From positions 1 to 64,000 of the forward strand of contig NZ_QQBA01000009.1 in NCBI RefSeq assembly GCF_003350545.1: 64,000 bases of DNA, written 5' to 3'. Of the stretch, positions 34,449-42,693 are shown one piece after another. Each line of letters starts with the position of its first letter. Positions within the stretch are counted from its first letter, which is position 1. Origin of the DNA: Flavobacterium glaciei (GTDB lineage Bacteria; Bacteroidota; Bacteroidia; Flavobacteriales; Flavobacteriaceae). The notes under the pieces are model-generated. The model worked only from the letters and a program-made list of their open reading frames with translations, did no database searches and was not told where the DNA came from. The position numbers were made by a program, and so were the translations under genes.

Positions 34449-35771
34449 ATGACCTTATTTTCAAAAGACAATGGAAATGCCTTTGCATTAATTCCTTTAT
34501 TTATTTTTATTTTTACTTTTTTAGGAGCAGGAATTATTCTGAATGATTTTTATGCTTTTCCGTCACCAGTGGCTGTTGTAGTTGGTATTATTGCAGCTTT
34601 TTTACTTTTCAAATCCTCGACTGAAGATAAAGTTGCTACACTAATTGCAGGTTGTGGAGAAAGTAAAATCATGACCATGTGTTTAATTTACTTGTTAGCG
34701 GGAGCTTTCGCAGTGGTAAGTAAAGCGATGGGCGGAGTTGATGCAGTTGTGAATCTTGGGATAAATACTATTGATGTAGCTTATTTTCCGTTAGGGATTT
34801 TCTTGATTGCTTCTTTTTTATCAACAGCTACAGGAACATCAGTAGGAGCAATTGTGGCGATTGGCCCAATCGCAGTCGCATTAGCTGATAAAAGTGGAGC
34901 ATCTTTACCGCTAATATCTGGAGCATTACTAGGCGGTTCTATGTTGGGAGACAATCTTTCCATGATTTCTGATACTACTATCGCAGCAACACAATCATTA
35001 GGGTGTGATATAAAAGACAAGTTCAAAATTAACTTCTTTATTGCTTTTCCTGCTGCAATTTTGACCATTTTGGTTTTCTTTTATCTTGGTTTAAACTCGG
35101 ATATTGTGACCGTTGCCATTGCAAAAAATGACTTTTCTTGGATAGCTATTGTACCTTATGTTTTAGTAATAGTTTTGGCTATTGTGGGTGTTAATGTGTT
35201 TTCAACCTTGCTTATAGGTACTTTATTAGCTGGAATCATTGGTTATTTTAGTGGTTCGTTTACGCTTATGGAGTTTACACAAAAGATATACGAAGGTTTT
35301 ACTAGTATGACTGATATTTTCTTGTTATCAATGCTTACTGGAGGTTTAGCTGCAATGGTAGATAAAGCGGGAGGAATAACGTATTTATTAGTTCAAATTA
35401 AAAAAAGAATTAAAAGTAAAAAATCAGCTCAAGCAGGAATTGGTGCATTAGTTGGTTTTGCTAATTTAGCGATAGCGAATAACACGGTTTCTATTGTAAT
35501 AACGGGACCAATTGCTAAAGAAATTAATGATGAATACCATTTAAATCCAAAAAAAACAGCGGCAATTCTAGATATTTTTTCGTGTATAATTCAAGGGGTT
35601 TTACCATATGGCGCTCAAGTTTTGCTCATATTAAGCTATGCTAATGGCAAATTAAATTTCTTTGATTTAATAAGTAATGCTTGGTATCATCTCTTTTTAC
35701 TAATTTTCACATTAGTGGCTATTTACAGTTCTTTTTGGGATAAATGGACAAACCGATTTTTTAAAATTTAG
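34449..35771 (+). CDS. NhaC family transporter, probable methionine/H+ or Na+ carrier
   Basis: A 440-residue inner-membrane protein with about eleven hydrophobic segments and the NhaC-family signature ATGTSVGAIVAIGPIAVALA and GGSMLGDNLSMISDTTIAA. NhaC relatives include Na+/H+ antiporters and, in several phyla, the methionine transporter MetT. The SAM-I-like leader makes methionine uptake more likely than sodium export here. That step is inference from regulation, not from residues. The leader between aptamer and ATG is about 80 nt and AT-rich. Confidence 0.82.
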   Translation: MTLFSKDNGNAFALIPLFIFIFTFLGAGIILNDFYAFPSPVAVVVGIIAAFLLFKSSTEDKVATLIAGCGESKIMTMCLIYLLAGAFAVVSKAMGGVDAVVNLGINTIDVAYFPLGIFLIASFLSTATGTSVGAIVAIGPIAVALADKSGASLPLISGALLGGSMLGDNLSMISDTTIAATQSLGCDIKDKFKINFFIAFPAAILTILVFFYLGLNSDIVTVAIAKNDFSWIAIVPYVLVIVLAIVGVNVFSTLLIGTLLAGIIGYFSGSFTLMEFTQKIYEGFTSMTDIFLLSMLTGGLAAMVDKAGGITYLLVQIKKRIKSKKSAQAGIGALVGFANLAIANNTVSIVITGPIAKEINDEYHLNPKKTAAILDIFSCIIQGVLPYGAQVLLILSYANGKLNFFDLISNAWYHLFLLIFTLVAIYSSFWDKWTNRFFKI

Positions 35772-35826
35772 GAGTTGAATTTTGACTGTTATTGCTTTTG
35801 AATTTTTTTTAAAAAGGGAATTATTA

Positions 35827-35834
35827 TATATTTG
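35827..35834 (+). promoter_or_regulatory. -7 promoter element upstream of fabG
   Basis: TATATTTG matches TAnnTTTG. The transcript would begin right at the structured element 35845-35926 and continue into fabG. Confidence 0.55.
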
Positions 35835-35844
35835 ACGAGTGTAA

Positions 35845-35926
35845 GATAGCCCTGATAGTAGTGAAAATCCTTTTATGTAAGCGATAGCGGTCATAAAAGA
35901 TTGTAGCGAATAGCAGGAATAGCTCC
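35845..35926 (+). ncRNA. Structured intergenic element, copy B, in the fabG leader
   Basis: GATAGCCCTGATAGTAGTG leads to AATCCTTTTATG, which pairs with CATAAAAGATT except for one bulged C. The sequence TAGCGAATAGCAGGAATAGC then returns to pair CAGG with CCTG and GCT with AGC. The layout equals the minus-strand element at 23424-23500, with a different stem sequence. It lies between a promoter and the fabG start, so it is transcribed as a 5' leader or as a free small RNA. Confidence 0.6.
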
Positions 35927-35953
35927 AAATAAAATTTAAACTAATTTTTGAAT

Positions 35954-36700
35954 ATGAAATTACTAGAAGGAAAAGTTGCCATAATTACTGGTGCGAGTCG
36001 CGGAATTGGAAAAGGAATTGCTGAAGTTTTTGCAAAACACGGTGCAAATGTTGCTTTTACATATAGTTCATCTGTAGAATCAGCTATTGCATTGGAAAAT
36101 GAATTGAATGCTCTTGGCATTAAAGCTAAAGGATATCAATCGAACGCAGCGGATTTTAATGAAGCGCAAACTCTTGTAGACGCGGTTATAGCTGAATTTG
36201 GAACGGTTGATATTCTAATAAACAACGCTGGAATTACTAAAGACAACCTATTGATGCGTATGTCTGAGGGCGATTTTGATCAAGTAATTGATGTTAACTT
36301 GAAATCGGTTTTTAATATGACTAAAGCCATTCAACGTACGTTTTTGAAGCAACGTTCTGGTTCAATCATTAATATGAGTTCAGTTGTAGGAGTTAAAGGA
36401 AATGCTGGACAAACGAATTATGCAGCTTCTAAAGCGGGTGTTATTGGTTTTTCTAAATCAGTAGCATTAGAATTAGGATCGCGTAATATTCGTTGTAATG
36501 TAATTGCTCCTGGATTTATTGAAACCGAAATGACTGCTAAATTAAACGAAGATGTTGTAAAAGGATGGAGAGACGGAATTCCGTTGAAACGTGGCGGAAC
36601 GACTGAAGATGTGGCTAATGCATGTCTTTTCTTCGCTTCGGATATGAGCGCTTATGTAACTGGACAGGTTATGAATGTTTGCGGAGGAATGCTTACCTAA
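35954..36700 (+). CDS. fabG: 3-oxoacyl-[acyl-carrier-protein] reductase
   Basis: A 248-residue short-chain dehydrogenase of fatty-acid synthesis. The NADP-binding loop is ITGASRGIGKGIA (about residue 12), then NNAGI (about 88), catalytic Ser in MSSVVGVKG and Tyr-x-x-x-Lys in YAASKAG (about 152-156). NVIAPGFIETEMT is typical of FabG. An in-frame TTG two codons upstream is unlikely to be the start. It is preceded by a long structured leader. Confidence 0.9.
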   Translation: MKLLEGKVAIITGASRGIGKGIAEVFAKHGANVAFTYSSSVESAIALENELNALGIKAKGYQSNAADFNEAQTLVDAVIAEFGTVDILINNAGITKDNLLMRMSEGDFDQVIDVNLKSVFNMTKAIQRTFLKQRSGSIINMSSVVGVKGNAGQTNYAASKAGVIGFSKSVALELGSRNIRCNVIAPGFIETEMTAKLNEDVVKGWRDGIPLKRGGTTEDVANACLFFASDMSAYVTGQVMNVCGGMLT

Positions 36701-36809
36701 TATTTAATTGAAAGATTGTAAAATTCAAAGATTCAAAGAATTAGAGATTTTTGAACTTCATAATTAATTTTTTAATCATAAAATCCTTCAATTTTTTAAT
36801 AAAGAATAA
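36701..36809. repeat. AT-rich heptamer-like spacer between fabG and the VWA gene
   Basis: AAATTCAAAGATTCAAAGAA and related units recur at about 7 nt; the rest is AT-rich. No clear -7 element, so the two genes may be co-transcribed. Confidence 0.4.
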
Positions 36810-38837
36810 ATGACAACAAACACGCTACTATTACTATTGCTTTCATTACTAATAGCCGGCAGTTTGTCGTTTTTTCAATATATTTATAAAGCCAAAAACA
36901 AATCTAAACTCGGTTGGTTTTTGGCTTTTTTGCGTTTTTTATCCATTTTTGGAATTTTATTATTGTTGATTAATCCAATAATAACCAAAAATACGCTTAA
37001 AACGGTAAAAACGCCTTTGCCTATTGTTGTTGACAATTCGAGTTCTATTTCTTTTTTGAATGCCAATGAAAAAGCACTGGAACTGTATAAAAAAATACAA
37101 TCAAACTCAGATTTACAAGAGAAATTTGATGTGCAATCGTATCAGTTTTCGGATGATTTTGAACCTACAGAAACATTTGATTTTAAAGGACCTCAAACGA
37201 ATATTGATGTTGTAGCCAAAAATCTAAAAAGTATATATAAAAACACAATCTATCCTACGGTTTTAATTACGGATGGAAACCAAACTTCGGGTAATGATTA
37301 TGTCTACAGTTTTGATGCTGTAAATAAAGTATATCCTGTGATTGTAGGCGATACAACGACTTTTTTAGATTTCAAAATCAATCAACTGAACGTTAATAAA
37401 TACGCATTTCATAAGAATAAATTTCCTGTAGAAGCTTTTTTACAGTATTCAGGAACCAAAAGTGTAACTGCTGATTTTGTTATTTCTCAAGGCAATTCGG
37501 TATTTAGTAAACAATCTATAACTTTTTCACCTTCTAAAAAAACAGCAACAGTAAACATACTTTTACCGGCTGATAAAATAGGATTACAAGTTTTTAAGGC
37601 TACAATTTCATCAAAAGAGAAAGAAAAAAACACGTATAATAACACTAAGAATTTTGCGGTTGAAGTCATTGACCAAAAAACAAATATTGCTATTGTTTCA
37701 GCTATAAGTCATCCCGATTTAGGCGCGATAAAAAGAGCTATTGAAACCAATGTACAGCGTAAAGTAACGATTGTTAAACCAAATGAAATCAAAACATTGC
37801 AGGATTATAATGTTTTGATTTTATATCAGCCAACAACCGAGTTTAAAACTATTTTTGATACTAATAAAGTTGCCGCAATTAATACATTTATCATTACTGG
37901 AAACAACACTGATTTTAATTTTCTGAATCAGCAGCAGGATAATTTGAACTTTAAAATGAGCGGACAAAAAGAAGATTATTTGTCGGTTTTTAATGGGCAG
38001 TTTAATTTATTTGCAGCTGACAATATCGGTTTTGAAAATTTGCCGCCTTTGCAAAATACTTTTGGAACTGTAACTACAAAAGGCGCGGTGTCTGTTTTGC
38101 TTTCGTCCAAAATTAGAACTATCGATACCAATTCACCTTTGTTGGCTTTTTCCGAAAATCAGGGTAAAAGAGCCGCTTATCTTTTAGGAGAAAACAGTTG
38201 GAAATGGCGTTTGCAAACGCATGTCAATAATCAATCCTTTGAAAAATATGATATTTTCATCGATAAGATTATTCAATTTTTGGCATCTAATAATTCTAAA
38301 AAATCACTGGTGGTTGAACATGAAAGCTTCTATAATTCAGGTGAAGCCATTGAAATAACCGCTCAATTTTTTAATAAAAACTATGAGTTTGATGAAAAAG
38401 CCCGTTTGACAATTACGGTAACAAATACAAAAACTAAGCAAACGAAAAATTATGATTTATTAAAAGGAAATAATTCCTATAAAGTAAATCTTGACGGCTT
38501 GAAAGCGGGTTCTTATGCGTTTACTGTCAAAGAATTGAATTCAAAAACTACTTATTCCAGTAGTTTTGAAATTCTTGATTTTGATATCGAAAAGCAATTT
38601 GTCAATCCCGATGTGGAGAAATTGACTCAATTAGCAACACAAACAAAAGGAAAAGCATATTTTTCAGATCAAGTAGATGTGTTGATTAAAACGCTTTTGG
38701 ATAATGAGGAATACAAAGCGATTGAGAAAAACGTTGTTACTAAAACTCCTTTGATTGATTGGATTTGGTTGTTAGTTTTAATATCAATTTTGCTGGCAAC
38801 CGAATGGTTTGTTCGAAAATACAACGGATTACTGTAA
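36810..38837 (+). CDS. VWA/BatA-like membrane protein
   Basis: A 675-residue protein. Two N-terminal membrane helices (about 4-22 and 38-60, with an intervening FQYIYKAKNKSK loop) precede a von Willebrand factor A-like region beginning PLPIVVDNSSSISF. The metal-site motif D-x-S-x-S is present as DNSSS. The middle has a long periplasmic beta-rich part, and residues about 652-668 form a final helix (WIWLLVLISILLATEWF). It resembles the BatA-type proteins of Bacteroidota; function is unproven. It is followed by LysR after 18 nt. Confidence 0.78.
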   Translation: MTTNTLLLLLLSLLIAGSLSFFQYIYKAKNKSKLGWFLAFLRFLSIFGILLLLINPIITKNTLKTVKTPLPIVVDNSSSISFLNANEKALELYKKIQSNSDLQEKFDVQSYQFSDDFEPTETFDFKGPQTNIDVVAKNLKSIYKNTIYPTVLITDGNQTSGNDYVYSFDAVNKVYPVIVGDTTTFLDFKINQLNVNKYAFHKNKFPVEAFLQYSGTKSVTADFVISQGNSVFSKQSITFSPSKKTATVNILLPADKIGLQVFKATISSKEKEKNTYNNTKNFAVEVIDQKTNIAIVSAISHPDLGAIKRAIETNVQRKVTIVKPNEIKTLQDYNVLILYQPTTEFKTIFDTNKVAAINTFIITGNNTDFNFLNQQQDNLNFKMSGQKEDYLSVFNGQFNLFAADNIGFENLPPLQNTFGTVTTKGAVSVLLSSKIRTIDTNSPLLAFSENQGKRAAYLLGENSWKWRLQTHVNNQSFEKYDIFIDKIIQFLASNNSKKSLVVEHESFYNSGEAIEITAQFFNKNYEFDEKARLTITVTNTKTKQTKNYDLLKGNNSYKVNLDGLKAGSYAFTVKELNSKTTYSSSFEILDFDIEKQFVNPDVEKLTQLATQTKGKAYFSDQVDVLIKTLLDNEEYKAIEKNVVTKTPLIDWIWLLVLISILLATEWFVRKYNGLL

Positions 38838-38855
38838 TAAAATACAAATAAAAAC

Positions 38856-39752
38856 ATGGATTTTAGACTTAAAGTATTTTATACCGTTGCCAACCGTTTG
38901 AGTTTTACAAAAGCCGCAACGGAGTTGTACATAACGCAACCTGCGATTTCCAAACACATTCAAGAGTTAGAAGAGCAGTATAAAATCAAATTGTTTGACA
39001 GGAATGGTTCTAAAATCGCATTGACAATTGCTGGTGAAGTATTATTAAAACATACCAAAAACATTTTCGAAATATATAGAGAAATTGATTTTGATATGAG
39101 CACGCTTATTAATCAACGTTCCGGATTGTTGCGATTAGGCGCCAGTACAACGATTTCTCAGTACATAATTCCGCCACTTTTAGCTCGTTTCCACCAAAAA
39201 TTACAAGATGTAAAAGTGAGTTTACTCAATGGAAACACCGAACAAATAGAAAATGCTTTACTAAACCAGGAAATTGAAATAGGAATTGTTGAAGGGCAAT
39301 CAAAAAATAAGTTCATAAAATATACCGAGTTTTTAAAAGATGAATTGGTTTTAGTTTGTAAGAGTTCCAATCCGTTAGTCAATCTTGATGAAGTGACTCA
39401 GGATGAGCTTAAAAGGATGCATTTTTTAATGCGGGAACAAGGTTCAGGAACACTTGAAGTTATTGAACATGCATTAAAACCATTTGAAGTTAAACTATCA
39501 GAACTGCAAATTGAAATGCAATTAGGAAGTACTGAAAGCATAAAATCCTATTTGATGAACTCTGATTGTGTGGCTTTTATATCGATTCATGCGATAAAAA
39601 AAGAACTTCAAAACAATGAATTGGCAATATTAGATATTAAAGATCTAATTATTGAACGTTTCTTTTATATTATTACATTACAAGGAAAAACGGATTCATT
39701 ATCGGATTTGTTTATCCAAAATATTTCCAATCATTATAATTTAAAGTTATAG
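38856..39752 (+). CDS. LysR family transcriptional regulator
   Basis: A 298-residue regulator. The N-terminal winged helix-turn-helix is DFRLKVFYTVANRLSFTKAA followed by ELYITQPAISKHIQELEEQY; the effector-binding domain fills 90-298. It resembles the CysB/CysL/YeiE group, and it lies next to a YeiH-type exporter in the same orientation. Control of the exporter is likely by analogy with yeiE-yeiH of E. coli, where the pair is divergent. Confidence 0.87.
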   Translation: MDFRLKVFYTVANRLSFTKAATELYITQPAISKHIQELEEQYKIKLFDRNGSKIALTIAGEVLLKHTKNIFEIYREIDFDMSTLINQRSGLLRLGASTTISQYIIPPLLARFHQKLQDVKVSLLNGNTEQIENALLNQEIEIGIVEGQSKNKFIKYTEFLKDELVLVCKSSNPLVNLDEVTQDELKRMHFLMREQGSGTLEVIEHALKPFEVKLSELQIEMQLGSTESIKSYLMNSDCVAFISIHAIKKELQNNELAILDIKDLIIERFFYIITLQGKTDSLSDLFIQNISNHYNLKL

Positions 39753-39827
39753 CAGATTATAATTTGCGATTGGCTTAAATAGATTATTCGCTCCACCTTT
39801 GTATTGTAATAATTTAACATCTTTACA

Positions 39828-40805
39828 TTGGAAACGCATCAAAAAGTCATTCAAAAAGAGTCTTTTATTTTTTTTAAAGTAAATGCCCGTTTGCAACAAC
39901 TTATTTTTGTTGTTTTACTATTGTTTTGTACCACAATTTTTGTTTCTCCGCCGATTGCTTTAGTATTAGGATTGATTGTCGCCAACCTTTTTGGGCATCC
40001 ATTTTTAGAGTTGAATCACAAAGCGACCAATTATCTGTTGCAGTTTTCGGTAGTTGGTTTAGGATTTGGAATGAATGTTCACAGCGCAGTATCTGCAGGA
40101 AAAGAAGGTTTTTTATTTACTATTATTTCTATTGTGAGCACTTTAGTTTTAGGAACTTTTTTAGGGAAATGGTTTAAAACAGAGAAGAAAACATCCCATT
40201 TAATTTCTTGTGGCACTGCAATTTGTGGAGGAAGTGCCATCGCTGCGATTGCTCCAGTAATTAAATCCGATGAAAAACAAACTTCAGTTGCTTTGGGAGT
40301 GATATTCATTCTGAATTCGGTGGCGCTGTTTTTATTTCCTGCAGTGGGTCATTGGTTAGATTTATCACAAAAAGAGTTCGGTTTATGGTGCGCCATTGCT
40401 ATTCATGACAAGAGTTCTGTGGTAGGAGCGGCGAGTAAATTTGGCCCCGAAGCATTGCAAATTGCTACAACGGTAAAATTAGCTCGTGCGTTATGGATTA
40501 TTCCTGTAGCACTAATTACTGCTGTAATTTTTAAAAATAAATCTGGAAAAATAAAAATTCCTTATTTTATCGGATTGTTTATTCTGGCAATGATTGCCAA
40601 TACTTATTTGCCAGAAATGGAAAGAATAGGACCACATTTTGTTTCAGTTGCCAAAATAGGTCTTACGGTTACTTTGTTTTTAATTGGAGCCGGATTGAAT
40701 AGAATTGATCTGAAATCAGTGGGGTTAAAACCGCTGGCGCAGGGTGTTTTGCTTTGGACATTCATTGCAATTGCGACTTTGATTTCGATTATTTATCTAA
40801 AATAG
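39828..40805 (+). CDS. YeiH-type putative sulfate/small-anion exporter
   Basis: A 325-residue membrane protein with about ten hydrophobic segments and conserved blocks GLGFGMNVHSAVSAGKEG, SCGTAICGGSAIAAIAPVI and KLARALWIIPVALI. The family is widely annotated as sulfate exporter from weak evidence. Translation probably starts at TTG (39828); no ATG or GTG lies between the upstream in-frame stop (39810) and the first membrane segment. The C-terminus overlaps the convergent YoaK-like gene by 17 nt. Confidence 0.82.
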   Translation: METHQKVIQKESFIFFKVNARLQQLIFVVLLLFCTTIFVSPPIALVLGLIVANLFGHPFLELNHKATNYLLQFSVVGLGFGMNVHSAVSAGKEGFLFTIISIVSTLVLGTFLGKWFKTEKKTSHLISCGTAICGGSAIAAIAPVIKSDEKQTSVALGVIFILNSVALFLFPAVGHWLDLSQKEFGLWCAIAIHDKSSVVGAASKFGPEALQIATTVKLARALWIIPVALITAVIFKNKSGKIKIPYFIGLFILAMIANTYLPEMERIGPHFVSVAKIGLTVTLFLIGAGLNRIDLKSVGLKPLAQGVLLWTFIAIATLISIIYLK

Positions 40806-41538
40806 TTTTGTGACGGAAGGTTTTTCGTTTGATCACATGAAATTGCAATCGGATATAATCATACAAAAGCGCAAACAACAAAAAGGTTGCAGCAACAAAA
40901 AGTGTTTTAATTTCCAGTAAATTATAAAGAAAACCACCTGAAATACAACCGATGAAAAAGAAAATAATAATCGATAATCGGAGGTAAATACTGGTTTTTA
41001 ATTTCTTGTTTTCTTCGGGTTTTTTATAAAAGAACAACTGCGACAGTTCTATTCCTAAATCAGTAAAAAGCCCTGTTAAATGAGTTGTTCTAACAGTAGA
41101 TTGAGAAATTTTAGTTACCAAAGAATTTTGTATTCCCATCGCGAAAAGCATTGCAAAAGCAATCCATTTCCCTTCAATACTGGATAATGCAGATTGTGCT
41201 CCGAAAATCCCAACACTAGTCAAAATAATCATTTCCAAAGAAATAGGAATAACATGAGATAAATTGGGATGTTTTTTAGAAATTAATTCAGCTAAAAAAT
41301 TAGAAGTAAATGCCCCAAACAAAAAGAAAATTGTAAATACAAAAAAGGTTAATGCAGCTGCGTAATCCCGCTTCATGATTTCTTCAGCAAAGTAAGCGAA
41401 ATGTCCCGTAACATTTGTTGTTAATGTTTGTATCGATAAAACTCCTGTAACATTTACAATTCCGGCAACAAAAGATAATAAAGTGGCTAAACGAAGATTG
41501 TGTATAAAAGTTCTGTTTTTTCCTTGATGTCGAAACAT
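40789..41538 (-). CDS. YoaK family (DUF1275) membrane protein
   Basis: A 249-residue protein with about six membrane helices. The family pattern is clear: LATLLSFVAGIVNVTGVLS near the N-terminus, NVTGHFAYFAEE, and GIQNSLVTKISQSTVRTTHL with TGLFTDLG. The family has no established function. The gene overlaps the 3' end of the YeiH gene on the opposite strand, so the two may interfere transcriptionally. Confidence 0.85.
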   Translation of the reverse strand: MFRHQGKNRTFIHNLRLATLLSFVAGIVNVTGVLSIQTLTTNVTGHFAYFAEEIMKRDYAAALTFFVFTIFFLFGAFTSNFLAELISKKHPNLSHVIPISLEMIILTSVGIFGAQSALSSIEGKWIAFAMLFAMGIQNSLVTKISQSTVRTTHLTGLFTDLGIELSQLFFYKKPEENKKLKTSIYLRLSIIIFFFIGCISGGFLYNLLEIKTLFVAATFLLFALLYDYIRLQFHVIKRKTFRHKTILDK

Positions 41539-41607
41539 ATTTGTAAGTTTTCTTATTTAATTAACAGAATCTTAAACCCATTTTTTTCTAATAACGATTT
41601 AAAGAAA

Positions 41608-41616
41608 TACATTTGC
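41608..41616 (+). promoter_or_regulatory. -7 promoter element of the phospholipase C-like gene
   Basis: TACATTTGC is an exact TAnnTTTGC. It lies over a possible upstream TTG start, so it fixes the ATG at 41637. Confidence 0.65.
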
Positions 41617-41636
41617 ATTTCAAAAAAATAAATTTA

Positions 41637-42635
41637 ATGAAAAATTTTAAAATTAGACCTACACTAATCACTTTATCTGCTTTAGGATTTGCACTTTTTC
41701 TTTTGTCATGGGGCGTTATCGGTCATGAACGAATCAATAGAGCGGCAGTAATGGCACTTCCAAAACCATTACAGACTTTTTTTTACAATCATATTGATTT
41801 CATTACACAAGAATCTACTGTTCCGGATTTAAGAAGAAATGTTTTGAATGACAAAGGAGAGCCACCTCGCCATTATTTTGACATGGAGAATTTTGGTGCT
41901 GTAGAAACTTTTCCTAAAACAATGGAAGAAGCAAAGCTAAAATATGATGAAAAGTTTTTGACTAAAAACGGAATATTACCTTGGTATATTCAAGATATGA
42001 TGGTCAAATTGACGAAGGCTTTCAAAGACAAAAGAAAAAACGAAATATTATTCATTGCAGGCGATTTAGGACATTATATTGCAGATGCACACATGCCATT
42101 GCATACTTCTGATAATCATGATGGACAAAATACGAATCAAAAAGGAATTCATTCGTTGTGGGAAAGTCGTTTGCCGGAATTGTTTGCTAAAGATTATAAA
42201 TTGAATGTTGCACAAGGAAAATATTTAGAGGATGTAGATAAAGCAACTTGGGATATCATTTTTGATACTCATAGTTTAGTGGAACCTTTGTTGGCAACTG
42301 ATAAAAAACTAAGAAATGTAACTGCTGAAAACAAGATGTATGTAACTGATGCTACTGGAAATGTTGTCAAAAACAAATACGGTGGAATGTTATATTCTGA
42401 TGAATATGCAGCTAAATTACACACGGATTTGAATGGAATGGTTGAAAAACAAATGAAAAAAGCCATTACAGCTACAGCAAGTTTTTGGTACACGGCTTGG
42501 GTAAATGCAGGAAAACCGGATTTAAGTAATCTTGATGCAGCCGAACTTACAAAACGCAACAGCAAAACGTTAAAAAAGGATTTAAAAACCTTTGAAAAAG
42601 GGAATCTTTTTGGTTTGACAAGCGAAAGAGAGTAA
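41637..42635 (+). CDS. Zinc-dependent phospholipase C / S1-P1 nuclease-like secreted protein
   Basis: A 332-residue protein with an N-terminal membrane/signal segment (LITLSALGFALFLLSWG). The mature start WGVIGHERINRAAV has the N-terminal Trp and His seen in the S1-P1/phospholipase C superfamily. Zinc ligands are in GDLGHYIADAHMPLHTSDNH, then SLWESRL. It probably acts in the periplasm or outside the cell. Whether lipids or nucleic acids are its substrate cannot be told. A bidirectional terminator follows. Confidence 0.85.
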   Translation: MKNFKIRPTLITLSALGFALFLLSWGVIGHERINRAAVMALPKPLQTFFYNHIDFITQESTVPDLRRNVLNDKGEPPRHYFDMENFGAVETFPKTMEEAKLKYDEKFLTKNGILPWYIQDMMVKLTKAFKDKRKNEILFIAGDLGHYIADAHMPLHTSDNHDGQNTNQKGIHSLWESRLPELFAKDYKLNVAQGKYLEDVDKATWDIIFDTHSLVEPLLATDKKLRNVTAENKMYVTDATGNVVKNKYGGMLYSDEYAAKLHTDLNGMVEKQMKKAITATASFWYTAWVNAGKPDLSNLDAAELTKRNSKTLKKDLKTFEKGNLFGLTSERE

Positions 42636-42651
42636 TCCTATATTTCCAATT

Positions 42652-42690
42652 AAAAAAAACGGGTGAGATTTTAATTTCACCCGTTTTTTT
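42652..42690. terminator. Bidirectional terminator
   Basis: AAAAAACGGGTGA pairs with TCACCCGTTTTTT around a short loop; A and T tracts on both sides serve the two convergent genes. Confidence 0.85.
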
Positions 42691-42693
42691 ATG

